Below, in pieces: positions 50,621-60,169 of a DNA stretch of 64,000 nucleotides. Source of the DNA: an uncultured Verrucomicrobiota bacterium (GTDB lineage: Bacteria; Verrucomicrobiota; Kiritimatiellia; CAIVKH01). The position numbers were made by a program, and so were the translations under genes. Within the stretch, counting starts at the first letter, position 1, and each line of letters opens with the position of its first letter. The stretch spans positions 1 through 64,000 of the forward strand of contig CALKUH010000067.1 of the NCBI GenBank assembly GCA_937996795.1, written 5' to 3'. The notes under the pieces are model-generated. The model saw only the letters and a list, made by a program, of their open reading frames with translations. It had not been told where the DNA came from and made no database searches.

Positions 50621-51793
50621 TTACTGTTGCAGCAGCCCGACGCCAAAGAGAACGGTGTCAGTATCGGCGAAGTCAGGCGCCTTGCGGCCCGTGCGATAGA
50701 GCAGTGTGAGCTGCACATTTTTTGAAAGATTGTAGTTGGCTCCGGCTTGCCAGAACTTCCGATCCCACGACTCTTCGAAATCATGCCGATAGGTGTAGTC
50801 AAAGGTCACGGAAAGCCTCGGCGATAAAAAAGGCGGGTATATCGTCAGAGACGCCTGTGGGGCGATTCGGGTGTAGGAACCGCTGTCTTCAATGGCCTGC
50901 AACCCTTCGTTTCCTGCGGCGTCCTCGACGTTGCCAGCCTCCAGTTTGAGTTCGGGGACCCAGTAGGCCTTGACGTACGCATCGTCGGGAGTGGACTTGG
51001 TGCCGCCGATCCACGTCATATAGCCAGCCCGAAGCATGCGTTCAGAGCTGAAAGACCAGCCAATCGTCGCCTCGTAGGCTTCTCGATCAAAGTCGCGATC
51101 AGTTCTGAATTTTGGGGTCAGCGCGAGTGCGTGCGAGTCGAAAAACGAATTCGGACGACTCCAGAAGCGCGACAGCTTGACGGCCAGATCTACAGAGCTC
51201 TGGTTGCCGTCCTTGCCGCTGTCGACGTCGAGATCGATTCCGGGTTTGAGCTGCCAGGGCGCGCCACCCGACTCCCATGTCCATGTATTGAGTGTTATGC
51301 TGCCGAGGGCGACAAACGAACCTTTCTTGCCGTCCCGATTGTCATCATGGCTATAGCTGAGGACGAGCGGGCGATCATTAAATTTCTTTTGCCGGGGATC
51401 TGAGGAGTCCGTGAGGGTCCTCGAGAGCTGAAGCCCTTTCCATCCGATAGGCCTGTCCTTCAGCTCGCTGTCCGCGATTTCTTGAACGCGCCGGATGAAT
51501 AGTTCGGCCTGTTCGATGCTGATTGAGTCTGCCGGCTCGTCCAGTGCGCTCAGTGCGTCTTCCGCGAAATCATCGGCCGCTTTGTCCAGTCTGGTTTCGG
51601 ATATGTCCTGATCCCGCAGCCTGGCAATGACCGGATCGTGTGCGAGGGCGTAACGTTTGAGCTCCGCCGCGTCGAGGCGTTGATTGCGGTTTGTGTCATG
51701 CGCCTGAAGTTGGCTCTGAAGCTCCGATTCCGCGGCTTGTGCAGATGAGATGGCGAGGAAGGCGAGCAGGGTGAATATCCGGCGGGAATTCAT
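50621..51793 (-). CDS. Outer-membrane beta-barrel protein with N-terminal EF-hand
   Basis: 390 residues from ATG 51793 with signal peptide MNSRRIFTLLAFLAISSAQA. Residues ~30-45 form an EF-hand-like loop (HDTNRNQRLDAAELKRYALA). From ~120 the sequence alternates in amphipathic strands with aromatic ends (LVLSYSHDDNRDGKKGSF; AGYMTWIGGTKSTPD; LQLTLLYRTGRKAPDF written as VQLTLLYRTGRKAPDF at the end) and finishes VLFGVGLLQQ, a barrel-like pattern. Probably a calcium-sensitive outer-membrane channel or adhesin. Two bases downstream of the 85-residue gene, hence co-translated. Confidence 0.78.
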   Translation of the reverse strand: MNSRRIFTLLAFLAISSAQAAESELQSQLQAHDTNRNQRLDAAELKRYALAHDPVIARLRDQDISETRLDKAADDFAEDALSALDEPADSISIEQAELFIRRVQEIADSELKDRPIGWKGLQLSRTLTDSSDPRQKKFNDRPLVLSYSHDDNRDGKKGSFVALGSITLNTWTWESGGAPWQLKPGIDLDVDSGKDGNQSSVDLAVKLSRFWSRPNSFFDSHALALTPKFRTDRDFDREAYEATIGWSFSSERMLRAGYMTWIGGTKSTPDDAYVKAYWVPELKLEAGNVEDAAGNEGLQAIEDSGSYTRIAPQASLTIYPPFLSPRLSVTFDYTYRHDFEESWDRKFWQAGANYNLSKNVQLTLLYRTGRKAPDFADTDTVLFGVGLLQQ

Positions 51794-51794
51794 A

Positions 51795-52052
51795 TCATCC
51801 CTCAATTCTGGCGCGGTTGAAGTCGCGCAGGTTTCGGACGGTCTTAATGTTCGGTTGCCGGGCGTTCCAGGTGGCCGCATCGATCGGAAATCCATTTGCG
51901 CCGGCAAACGCCAGATTGTTTTCGGTGCGGAGCTGTTCGCGATGGTTGGGTCGCAGGCCGTCAAGCTGGTCATCGAGTACCAGCATGGCGCCTTCTGGCA
52001 GTTGCGCCCATCGTCTGACCGCCCTCTTCGTTGTTGCGGTGTCGGAATTCAT
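51795..52052 (-). CDS. Small soluble protein upstream of the barrel gene
   Basis: 85 residues from ATG 52052 (MNSDTATTKRAVRRWAQLPE), with a strong AAGGAGG at the right spacing. No signal peptide, no recognisable domain; NIKTVRNLRDFNRARIEG at the end is basic. The stop is 1 base before the barrel ATG. Role unknown. Confidence 0.68.
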   Translation of the reverse strand: MNSDTATTKRAVRRWAQLPEGAMLVLDDQLDGLRPNHREQLRTENNLAFAGANGFPIDAATWNARQPNIKTVRNLRDFNRARIEG

Positions 52053-52158
52053 CTGTCGTCCTCCTTGCCGGGCGCGCGCGAATCGACTGTTCACCATGTG
52101 CGCGCAATACGTACGAAATCGTTGCCGAACTTTCCAGCAAAAACTGCTTTACGGCACA

Positions 52159-52175
52159 AACTAAAACCATTAGTT
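52159..52175. promoter_or_regulatory. Operator-like dyad in a divergent promoter region
   Basis: AACTAA-AACCA-TTAGTT, perfect 6-bp arms, in the 150-base spacer between the minus-strand barrel operon and the plus-strand operon at 52203. Placed to affect either promoter. Confidence 0.45.
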
Positions 52176-52202
52176 AAGCATCACCCTAAAGGAGGATGCG
52201 CC

Positions 52203-54014
52203 ATGGCCGCCCGCATTTATCATTCGCGAGGAACAGCAGCCGGCGGTATTGGGGGGCGGCATGCGTGGGCTTTTGCCGTGGCGGCGATGCTTCTGTGGAC
52301 AAGCGCCGCCCCGGCCTGGGCGTTCCCATCGTGGATGGGGGTGTTCTCTCCCTATCAGCGGCACAGCGGCGTCAACCCGGGCAAGTTCATGATTCTCATG
52401 AACCAGGACTACTGGGGGCTGCACGCCGAGGTCGGGGTCCAGGTCAATGGCGGGAGCTGGACCGTTTATAGCATGAATTACGTGGGCAACGACAGCGGCA
52501 ACTCCATCTGGGAATACGACCACGGCCAGGCTTTCCCCACCAATGCCACGGTCAATTATTACTTTCACGGATGGGACGACTGGGGCGGGAATATCTGGGA
52601 CAACAACGGAGGGAACAATTACACGTTTACAGCGGGCCCGCCCGTGGTGGAGTGGATCGGGAACACAACGCACTTCCCGACAAACGGCGCCCTCAAGGCC
52701 GGGCTGGACCTGTGGATCAACGCCGAGACGTGGCCGCGAGGGGCGACGACCAATGCGCTCGTGTACTTCAACTACCTGGGCGGCACGAACTGGAACGCAG
52801 CGCCCCTCTCGTTTGCGGGGACGCAGGGCAATAACGACTGGTGGCACCGCAACATGGGGCGGTTCAGCGCGGGGGCCGTCGTTGAGTATTCCGTCGGCGC
52901 CTACGACGGATACGGCACGCTGAATGTCGACAATCGCAATGGCAGCAACTATTTCGCGAATGTCGCCACGGGGAATGTGGCGACTTGGATTGGCCTTGCG
53001 CGTCACTTCCCGACAAACGGCGCCTTGAGCGCCACCAACAACCTGTGGCTCGATGTGGAGAGCAGCCCGACCAATTCGGTTGTCGGCGGATACGCCCTGT
53101 ACAGCGTGAACGGCTATGCGTGGTATTATGCCGATCTCTCCTTCAATCAAAAGAACGGAAGCAATGACTGGTGGCATGTCAATCTGGGCGACATGCCGCC
53201 CGGCGCCGCGGTGTACTACCGGTTTTCCCTTGAGGACGGCGCCGCGGCGTGGCATGTGCACCCCTCATCGGGTGTCCCGTTGTCGGCCTCCGTGTTGGGC
53301 GTGTCCACCGACAGCGACGCGGACCTGTTGCCGGACGATTGGGAGTTCTATTGGTGGGGAAATCTGACCGGCGGGACGCTGGGAGGCAATGATGATGACG
53401 ACGGAGTGCCGGGTCTGCCGCTTGGCGACTACTTGGAGTGGGTGATCGGGACCGATCCGGCCTACTCGAACAACCATGTGTCCGTTCCGCTCCTCTGGTT
53501 CCCGGACCGGCCGTTCAAGGGCGGATGGGTAAAACTATCCTTTCAGATCGCCACCAACGACCCCATTTACAATCCGCCGCACTACGCAAGGGTCCATTTC
53601 GGGGCGGGAATCACAAACCTGCAGCTCTCCTCCGTGGCGAGTTCCGGCAATCGATGGGAGGCGCGGCTGCTGGTCCCGACGAACGCCGGAACGTTGAACC
53701 TGCAACTCGTCAACAGCGCAGACCAGACCAACAACAACCACACGCTCGGCTGGCCGGTTCCGGTGCGAACGCTGGGCGGGTCGGAAGCGGCCGATTCCGA
53801 CGGAGACGGCCTCCCCGACGCCTGGGAATCCCAATACGGCTTCGATCCGCTGGATGATGGAACCCTGAACCCCGACAACGGCCCCGGCGGCGATCCGGAT
53901 GGGGATGGAGCGACCAATCTGGAGGAGTTCGAGGCGGGAACCAATCCCATCGCCTTCAATGCGCCGCCGGAGATCCAGATCACCTATCCGCGAGACGGAG
54001 GAGTGCTGCCATGA
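52203..54014 (+). CDS. Exported protein with carbohydrate-binding-like repeats
   Basis: 603 residues from ATG 52203, with AAGGAGG 7 bases upstream. The signal peptide lies at ~20-40 (AFAVAAMLLWTSAAPAWA). Three repeats of ~100 residues follow, each with an aromatic-rich starch-binding-like face (NGGSWTVYSMNYVGNDSGNS; NNDWWHRNMGRFSAGAVVEY; SNDWWHVNLGDMPPGAAVYY) and two with IGxxxHFPTNGAL linkers. The C-terminus has a calcium-loop motif SDGDGLPDAWESQYGFDP and DPDGDGATNLEEFEAGTNP. Likely secreted and polysaccharide-binding. First of three genes overlapping by 4 bases each, ending with the RHS gene, so part of one assembly or surface system. Confidence 0.8.
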   Translation: MAARIYHSRGTAAGGIGGRHAWAFAVAAMLLWTSAAPAWAFPSWMGVFSPYQRHSGVNPGKFMILMNQDYWGLHAEVGVQVNGGSWTVYSMNYVGNDSGNSIWEYDHGQAFPTNATVNYYFHGWDDWGGNIWDNNGGNNYTFTAGPPVVEWIGNTTHFPTNGALKAGLDLWINAETWPRGATTNALVYFNYLGGTNWNAAPLSFAGTQGNNDWWHRNMGRFSAGAVVEYSVGAYDGYGTLNVDNRNGSNYFANVATGNVATWIGLARHFPTNGALSATNNLWLDVESSPTNSVVGGYALYSVNGYAWYYADLSFNQKNGSNDWWHVNLGDMPPGAAVYYRFSLEDGAAAWHVHPSSGVPLSASVLGVSTDSDADLLPDDWEFYWWGNLTGGTLGGNDDDDGVPGLPLGDYLEWVIGTDPAYSNNHVSVPLLWFPDRPFKGGWVKLSFQIATNDPIYNPPHYARVHFGAGITNLQLSSVASSGNRWEARLLVPTNAGTLNLQLVNSADQTNNNHTLGWPVPVRTLGGSEAADSDGDGLPDAWESQYGFDPLDDGTLNPDNGPGGDPDGDGATNLEEFEAGTNPIAFNAPPEIQITYPRDGGVLP

Positions 54015-54508
54015 AACGAATAATCCTGTTGCTTGCGATAGCGATGATGGGCAGCTCGACGTTGGCCGGCGTTCGAAACATAACGTCCGCCGAATCAGTT
54101 GGGATCGACGCTGTACTGCCGAGTGTGAAGGGCCCGGAACATTGGGGGGCGACCGTTCGGCGGGGCGGCGGACAACCTGTATCTGTGAAAAATCTCGGGG
54201 ACCGCTTTGCCTCTGTCTTTCTCAGTCGTGGGGAGGAGGTCGAGGTTTGCGTGAGTATTCCGGGACTTCCTGCCGGTGAGCGCGTCCAGCTCGCTTCAAC
54301 GCACGGAGGGGTGATTGATGGTCATCCCCGGGCGGAGTGGATGGTCCGCGAAGAAGGGCGATTTTGCTTTCCATACACCGTCGGGGTCATGGGCCCGCAC
54401 CCCGTTATTGTGACCGTACGCGGGCGTTCGTTGACTCTGCTCTTTCAGGTTGAGGAAGAAGTCATTCCCAAAGAACAGCGGGAAGCCGCTGTGGAGGGCG
54501 TCCAATGA
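54011..54508 (+). CDS. Small exported protein between binding protein and RHS
   Basis: 165 residues, signal peptide MKRIILLLAIAMMGSSTLAG. The mature part (~146 residues) looks beta-rich, with two Cys (EVEVCVSIPGLPAG; GRFCFPYTVGVMG) that could form a disulfide in an Ig-like fold. It overlaps both neighbours by 4 bases (ATGA). Unknown; a chaperone or linker of the RHS protein is possible by position. Confidence 0.75.
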   Translation: MKRIILLLAIAMMGSSTLAGVRNITSAESVGIDAVLPSVKGPEHWGATVRRGGGQPVSVKNLGDRFASVFLSRGEEVEVCVSIPGLPAGERVQLASTHGGVIDGHPRAEWMVREEGRFCFPYTVGVMGPHPVIVTVRGRSLTLLFQVEEEVIPKEQREAAVEGVQ

Positions 54509-57500
54509 AGCATTTGGCTCTTCGCGTTGTTTTCTGGATGCTCGTTTTGGTCTGGTGTGTCACATCCGCAAGCGGACAGACCAATTGCGCCAACTGCACG
54601 CCGTGCAACGATCCCTGTCCCGCAAATTGCCCGACGGGTGGGTCCAATCCGTTCGACATCTTCTCCGCGAATGTCTACCGGGACGTGCCAGAGCTGATGC
54701 CATCCCCTCACGCCGCGTTTCCGCTTCTAAAATACGAAAGGCGCGGAACGAGCCGCCCGTTCTGGGCGGCGCAGCCTCGCACGGATTTCCCGTTCGGCCA
54801 CGGCGGCAATTGGCGGCATAATTTTCAATGGACCGTTCTGGACGATGGGTTGACGGGATTTGGCGAGCAAAAGCTACAGATCATTTACCCCAATGCGTAT
54901 ATCGGATTCTATCACCGGAAAACGACGAATGATCTGCACATGACCTATCTTCCTAAATCACAGGAACGGATATTGAAAGAAGGCACCAATTATTTCCTGT
55001 TCCAGATGGATGGAACGCGCCATCACATCACGGAGCGGCCGTCCGGCTCCAACAAAACCTTCCGTGTCGAGGGATTCCACGACCCCTATTCCAACTACTA
55101 CGGCTTCGTGTACGACACGAATCAGTTGCTGATTCAGGTAACGGCGCCAAATACCAATCAGTTCCTCTCGTTCGAATACCAGCGATTAACCAACGCGCTT
55201 GATCCGGGCGTCATTCGGTTTTCTTATGCCAACACCAATGCCGCTGAGGTGCTCCTGGCTGGAAGCTTCAACAACTGGCAGGGCGGCGTGAATCCCATGG
55301 CGATCTCGAATGGGGAATGGGTCGCGGACGTCAACCTGGCCAAAGGCTTTTATGCCTATAAATTTGTAGTTCGTTACACGGGAGATACCAACGATTACTG
55401 GGTTTCGGACCCGGATAATCCGATTACCGGGGGCGCCGACTCCAATTCCGTTGTTGTGATTGATCCATTCCGCACCATCTCGCGCGTGACATCGAGTGAT
55501 GGACGGAGCGTCGAATACGACTATTCCTGGGCCTACAACGGACATCCGGATCGCATCATCGATATTCTCCTGACGACAGCAAATTATGGCGATGGCACGG
55601 CAGCGCAATACACGTATTACTCCGGCGAATTCAGCATAGAGAATCGAGCGCTACTCCATACGGTGGACGATCCTCTGGTGCCTCACGGACCCGCTCGTGC
55701 CGTGCGATACACCTATCAAACAAACACCATTTACGCGGGCATGGTGCATGAGGAACGGTCCTTGGTCTCCAGCCAACTCCTGGGTCGGCTTGAGTTCGAT
55801 CTCTCCGACGAAAACGTCCGCATCTATACCGATGCCGAGGGCAAGGTCACCCGTTATGGATATGTGACCAATACATGTAATTTGACCCTTCAGACCAATG
55901 CCGTTGGCGATGTCACCCGGTTTGAGTACTTCTCCGATGGCGAGGGCATGCTGTGGAAGGAAATCGACCCGCTCGGACGGACCACGGTGTACAGTCGCAC
56001 ATGGCACTTCGGGGCCGTGCTTTCCATATCGAACTCTACGGGGAATTGCGGTTGTGAAGCGGATGTGGTCAACACCTACACAGACGAGACCTATCCGTTC
56101 TATTTGAGCAGCCAAACGAAAAAAGGCGGCCTGTCGACGAGTTGGGTTCGTGATGCACGGCATCGTCCCGTCCGCATCAATTACCCCGACGGAACCTTCG
56201 AGACCAATGCTTATAATGACGCGGGACAGTTGCTCGCCCAGCGTCAGCGTGATGGCGCGCTCTGGCGGTGGAGCTATGATGCGCGCGGGCGAAAAATCGC
56301 CGAAACTGACCCGCTTGGTCACACGACCCACTTTGCCTACGACGGCAACGACCGTTTGGCGCTCGCGTCGAACGCTCTCGGACATGTAACGCGCTATTTT
56401 TATAACTGGCGGGGGTTGGTCACCAACGTGGTGTACGCCGACGGTGCGGAAGACACGTTTTGGTATAACCAGTATGGCGATATCACACAACGTCAGGATC
56501 GAGCCGGTGGCGTGGCTGTGCATCGCTATGACGCGCTGGGGCAGGTGTCGGAGGTGGTGACCCCGGATGGCGCCACCAATCGCTACGTCTACAGCGCCGC
56601 GGAGCGTTTGACCCTCTCGACCTCGCCGTTGGGGTTGACGGTATCCAACACGTACGACGCCATCGGGCGCAAAATTCGGGAAACGTTCTCCAGCGATGGG
56701 ACCTATAACGAATGGCACTACGACTCAGATGGTGTGCGAACGCAGATCAACCGTCTTGGCGGTGCGACGGTTTTTGACTACGACAATGACCGTCGACTCG
56801 TGGGCCAGCGCGATCCCAATGGAAACTGGACGCGCTTTGGCTACGATGCCGCGGGGAATCGAACCCATGTCACCAACGCCCTGGGCGATGTGATGGAATA
56901 CACCTATGATGCCGCAGGCCGCCAGACCTCCATGCGCGATTGCGAGGGCGCCACGGTCAGCAATGTGTATGACGGGGTGGGTCGCTTGATCCGGCAGATT
57001 GATGCCAATGGGATTGTCACCAGCAATGCTTATGATGCCGCCGGACGTTTGCTCGCCTCGTGGCGCAGCGGACTGTTGGTCTTAAGCAACCGCTACAACG
57101 CGGTCGGGTGGGTGCTGGCCCGACAAGACGCCAGCGGGCTGGTCAGCAGCAACACCTACGATGCCGTCGGGCGGGTGCTGCGGTCCTATATGCCGGATGG
57201 CTCCTATTTCGAGAACGTCTATTCCAACACCTTCCTGGTCCATTCCATTGACCGGGCCGGACGCAGCACTCGCTACCAGCGCGATGTGTTGGGGCGCGTC
57301 ACCAACCAGATCGACAACGCCACCAACAGTGTTCGCTACGGCTACGATGTGGCCGGAAACCTGACCGACCTATATGACCAGAACGGCAGCCGCACCCGTT
57401 TCCTGTTTGACGTGGAGGGTCGGCAGATCGGCAAGGTCTATGCCGATGGCGTCACCAATCACTACAGCTATGACGCTTTGGGCCGGTTGACCTCGAAGTT

Positions 57501-59484
57501 GGACGGGAAAGGGGTCTCCACCACCTATCGCTACGACGCCGTTGGGAACATGACCAACGTCGACTATGCCGCGGATGCCGACGTGATATTTTCGTACGAT
57601 GTCCTGAACCGGATGACGAGGATGGTGGACGGGGTGGGGACCACGCTCTACGCCTATGCGGGCAGTTGCGGCAAGGTTCAGTTCGTGGACGGCCCATTCC
57701 CCAGCGACACCGTCAGCTATGGCTACGACGCGGGCAAGCGATTGGTCGCCGTGACGTCCGCCAGTTCCGTTGTGAACTACTCCTATGACGCCCTTGACCG
57801 GTTCACTCACGTGGTGGGGCGCGTGGGCTCCAATGCGCCGACGACGAACGCCTATACCTACATCGCCAACGGACGCATGCCCGATACGCTGACCCACGGC
57901 AATGGCGTGTTGACCGACTATGCCTATGATCCATTGATCCGCCTGACCAATCTGGTCCACCAGTCCGGTGGCACCAATCTGGCGAGCTTCGGCTACACCT
58001 ACAACGCCGCCGACTTGCGCACCTCCGTTACGATGGGCGGCTCGGGCGCTCCGCGCACGATTTCCTACGGCTACGACCCCATCGGCCAGTTGACGGCGGC
58101 CCAGGGCGACTTCCCCGGCTACGCCTTCGACTACGCGTTCGACCCCGCCGGGAATCCCACGCGCCAGAACAACAACGGGTTTGTGATGAGCAACGCCTTC
58201 AACAATCTGAATCAAAACACAACCAGCCAGTGGTCCGGCGCACTGGCGGTGCTCGGCTTGATGAACGAAACCGAGGGAACCGTCACTGTAAACGGCGTAG
58301 TTGCCGACATTCTGGCGGGCGCCGCGCCGGCGACGCCGTATTTCGTCGCCACCAACCTGCCGGTCGTGGCGGGCACCAACACCTACGCGGCGCTCCACAC
58401 CGACCCCCTGGGTCGGACGGCCACCAGCACGGTGTCCGCGATAGCCCGGAACAGCGGATATGGGTATGATCACAACGGAAACCTGACCAACGACGGACGG
58501 TTCGTGTATGTGTGGGACAACGCCGATCGGTTAACGGAAGTGCGTACGCTGGATAACAGCCTGGTGATGAGCTGCCGCTACGACGGCCTCGGCCGCCGTC
58601 GTGAGCGCATTGTCTCTCCTGTAGCCGGGGTCACTGACCCCGGTACAAACCGCTACGTCTATCACGAATGGGCCGTTCTTGAAGTCCGAGACGGAGAAAA
58701 CAACGTGCTGGAAGCCTACACCCACGGCCCCGACCTGAGCGGCACCCTCGGCGGCGCCGGCGGCATTGGAGGTATTCTGTCGGTCAGCACCGGAACGACG
58801 TCCTCCGTGTCGTCCTGGTTCCACTACGACGGCAACGGCAACGTCGTCCGATTGACTGACGCGACTCGCGAGATCGTTAGCTCGCTCGAATATAGCCCCT
58901 TCGGCACCGTGTTGCTGAGGTTCGGCGCCTACATCCCGCGCTACCAGTTCTCGTCGAAGGAATTCGACGCGGTGGTGGGGCTGAATTATTACGGCTTCAG
59001 ATACTACGCCCCAAACTTGGGACGGTGGCTGAATAGAGAGCCGTTGGGGGAGAGTGTTGATGCAAATTTGTTCAGGTTTTTGTTCAACAGAGTGCTGGAA
59101 TTCGCGGATTATCTTGGATTGCAGCCGATTACTTGGGTTCCTCCCACAAACCCACCGGCGCGGCCCCCAACCCCATTCTTTCCTACCGGCCCGGTTAATC
59201 CGGCGATTGGATGGCCGCAGGCAAATTCAGGCGCCAATACACCAGGGGTGGGAACCCTTCCGAATCAAGCCCTTCCATGTGCAGAAACAATGCCGAACGG
59301 ATCCATTAGGCGGCATGGGGTCGGATCAACTATTACGGGCGGGACGCGACCCTGTACATGTTATATATATCCTCCATGCGGCATGGGGCCGCCCGCGCCA
59401 GTCCCAGGTACATGCACATTTGATTTGGAGTGCCAGCAGAATGGAAATTGGAATCCGGTAGATACGGGATGCACCCCAATCTAA
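54505..59484 (+). CDS. RHS/YD-repeat protein with embedded CBM48-like domain
   Basis: 1659 residues with signal peptide (ends SASGQ) and a Cys-rich start (CANCTPCNDPCPANC). Residues ~60-230 are the N-terminal shell. About 236-324 form a CBM48/glycogen-binding-like domain (VLLAGSFNNWQGGVNPMAIS then WVADVNLAKGFYAYKFVV). From ~335 to ~1500 over 25 YD repeats build the RHS cocoon. The core ends FRYYAPNLGRWLNREPLGE and LEFADYLGLQ, with Tyr in the usual DPxGL position. The last ~130 residues are a variable Pro/Cys-rich tip (PPTNPPARPPTPFFPTG; CTCYIYPPCGMGP). Exported rather than type VI-linked. A REP-like palindrome is embedded in the coding sequence at 58618-58643. Confidence 0.9.
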   Translation: MKHLALRVVFWMLVLVWCVTSASGQTNCANCTPCNDPCPANCPTGGSNPFDIFSANVYRDVPELMPSPHAAFPLLKYERRGTSRPFWAAQPRTDFPFGHGGNWRHNFQWTVLDDGLTGFGEQKLQIIYPNAYIGFYHRKTTNDLHMTYLPKSQERILKEGTNYFLFQMDGTRHHITERPSGSNKTFRVEGFHDPYSNYYGFVYDTNQLLIQVTAPNTNQFLSFEYQRLTNALDPGVIRFSYANTNAAEVLLAGSFNNWQGGVNPMAISNGEWVADVNLAKGFYAYKFVVRYTGDTNDYWVSDPDNPITGGADSNSVVVIDPFRTISRVTSSDGRSVEYDYSWAYNGHPDRIIDILLTTANYGDGTAAQYTYYSGEFSIENRALLHTVDDPLVPHGPARAVRYTYQTNTIYAGMVHEERSLVSSQLLGRLEFDLSDENVRIYTDAEGKVTRYGYVTNTCNLTLQTNAVGDVTRFEYFSDGEGMLWKEIDPLGRTTVYSRTWHFGAVLSISNSTGNCGCEADVVNTYTDETYPFYLSSQTKKGGLSTSWVRDARHRPVRINYPDGTFETNAYNDAGQLLAQRQRDGALWRWSYDARGRKIAETDPLGHTTHFAYDGNDRLALASNALGHVTRYFYNWRGLVTNVVYADGAEDTFWYNQYGDITQRQDRAGGVAVHRYDALGQVSEVVTPDGATNRYVYSAAERLTLSTSPLGLTVSNTYDAIGRKIRETFSSDGTYNEWHYDSDGVRTQINRLGGATVFDYDNDRRLVGQRDPNGNWTRFGYDAAGNRTHVTNALGDVMEYTYDAAGRQTSMRDCEGATVSNVYDGVGRLIRQIDANGIVTSNAYDAAGRLLASWRSGLLVLSNRYNAVGWVLARQDASGLVSSNTYDAVGRVLRSYMPDGSYFENVYSNTFLVHSIDRAGRSTRYQRDVLGRVTNQIDNATNSVRYGYDVAGNLTDLYDQNGSRTRFLFDVEGRQIGKVYADGVTNHYSYDALGRLTSKLDGKGVSTTYRYDAVGNMTNVDYAADADVIFSYDVLNRMTRMVDGVGTTLYAYAGSCGKVQFVDGPFPSDTVSYGYDAGKRLVAVTSASSVVNYSYDALDRFTHVVGRVGSNAPTTNAYTYIANGRMPDTLTHGNGVLTDYAYDPLIRLTNLVHQSGGTNLASFGYTYNAADLRTSVTMGGSGAPRTISYGYDPIGQLTAAQGDFPGYAFDYAFDPAGNPTRQNNNGFVMSNAFNNLNQNTTSQWSGALAVLGLMNETEGTVTVNGVVADILAGAAPATPYFVATNLPVVAGTNTYAALHTDPLGRTATSTVSAIARNSGYGYDHNGNLTNDGRFVYVWDNADRLTEVRTLDNSLVMSCRYDGLGRRRERIVSPVAGVTDPGTNRYVYHEWAVLEVRDGENNVLEAYTHGPDLSGTLGGAGGIGGILSVSTGTTSSVSSWFHYDGNGNVVRLTDATREIVSSLEYSPFGTVLLRFGAYIPRYQFSSKEFDAVVGLNYYGFRYYAPNLGRWLNREPLGESVDANLFRFLFNRVLEFADYLGLQPITWVPPTNPPARPPTPFFPTGPVNPAIGWPQANSGANTPGVGTLPNQALPCAETMPNGSIRRHGVGSTITGGTRPCTCYIYPPCGMGPPAPVPGTCTFDLECQQNGNWNPVDTGCTPI
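58618..58643. repeat. Palindromic REP-like element inside the RHS gene, copy 3
   Basis: CCTGTAG followed by the perfect hairpin CCGGGGTC-ACT-GACCCCGG (58625-58643). The two intergenic copies read CCGCGGTC-GCT-GACCGCGG; the changed stem base is compensated on the opposite arm. In frame it encodes PVAGVTDPG between two YD repeats. Confidence 0.8.
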
Positions 59485-59486
59485 TT

Positions 59487-60047
59487 ATGTCTCGAAAAAT
59501 CTACATTTCTTATCTTGTGATCGTGGTTGTCGTGGCGGTGCTATTAGTCGCAGCCGCCAAGCTGCGCGCGCAAATACCACAATATGAACTAGAGCGGATT
59601 GAGTTTGATAACGAGTCTTCGATGGCATCAGCGTTATTCTCGTTGGCGGGAGAGCGCAGTGGGAAAGACAGAATTCTTTACCCGGACAAAATCACCATAT
59701 TGACCGTGGCCCGATTTGGCGAATCGCGATCGGATGTTCACGTTGCCGTCACGGGAGATGTCAGGCTCGTCGTCCTCCCCTGCCGGTCAGAGAGCCGGCG
59801 GTATGGGGTGGAATTGTTTGCGAATCACTACAACATGCGGCATCTGCACTATGCGGGCAAACTGATGCGAAGTGGTGACGTCGCGGCAGCCGGTAAGATT
59901 TATGATGCTTTAAGCCTGCATATCGAAAATGAAGTCGGGCAAGAAGCCAAAGAATTGGCTAAGCGTTTAAAGAATATAGAATCGTTGTCCGACATTGAAA
60001 AGACTGCATTTGACGGTCGGCTGGTTGATGCGTGGTCGCCCTGGTAA
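59487..60047 (+). CDS. Possible partner or immunity protein of the RHS tip
   Basis: 186 residues from ATG 59487, 2 bases after the RHS stop. One N-terminal helix (ISYLVIVVVVAVLLVAAAKL) anchors it in the inner membrane. The rest is periplasmic or cytosolic with no recognisable motif (YPDKITILTVARFGESRSDV; KLMRSGDVAAAGKIYDALSL, TPR-like helices). Its location right after the variable tip is where immunity genes of RHS toxins lie, but a secreted housekeeping RHS would need none. AT-richer than neighbours. Confidence 0.7.
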   Translation: MSRKIYISYLVIVVVVAVLLVAAAKLRAQIPQYELERIEFDNESSMASALFSLAGERSGKDRILYPDKITILTVARFGESRSDVHVAVTGDVRLVVLPCRSESRRYGVELFANHYNMRHLHYAGKLMRSGDVAAAGKIYDALSLHIENEVGQEAKELAKRLKNIESLSDIEKTAFDGRLVDAWSPW

Positions 60048-60169
60048 CCCAGAAGGGTGAAGGTGTCGCGGGCGGTCGTCGCGAATAGGGTCGGGCCTGC
60101 AGGGTAACGGGGTCGGTCCGCACATAGTTACAACCTCCGCCGATGCTGATCGTCGACGGCGGTTGACTT

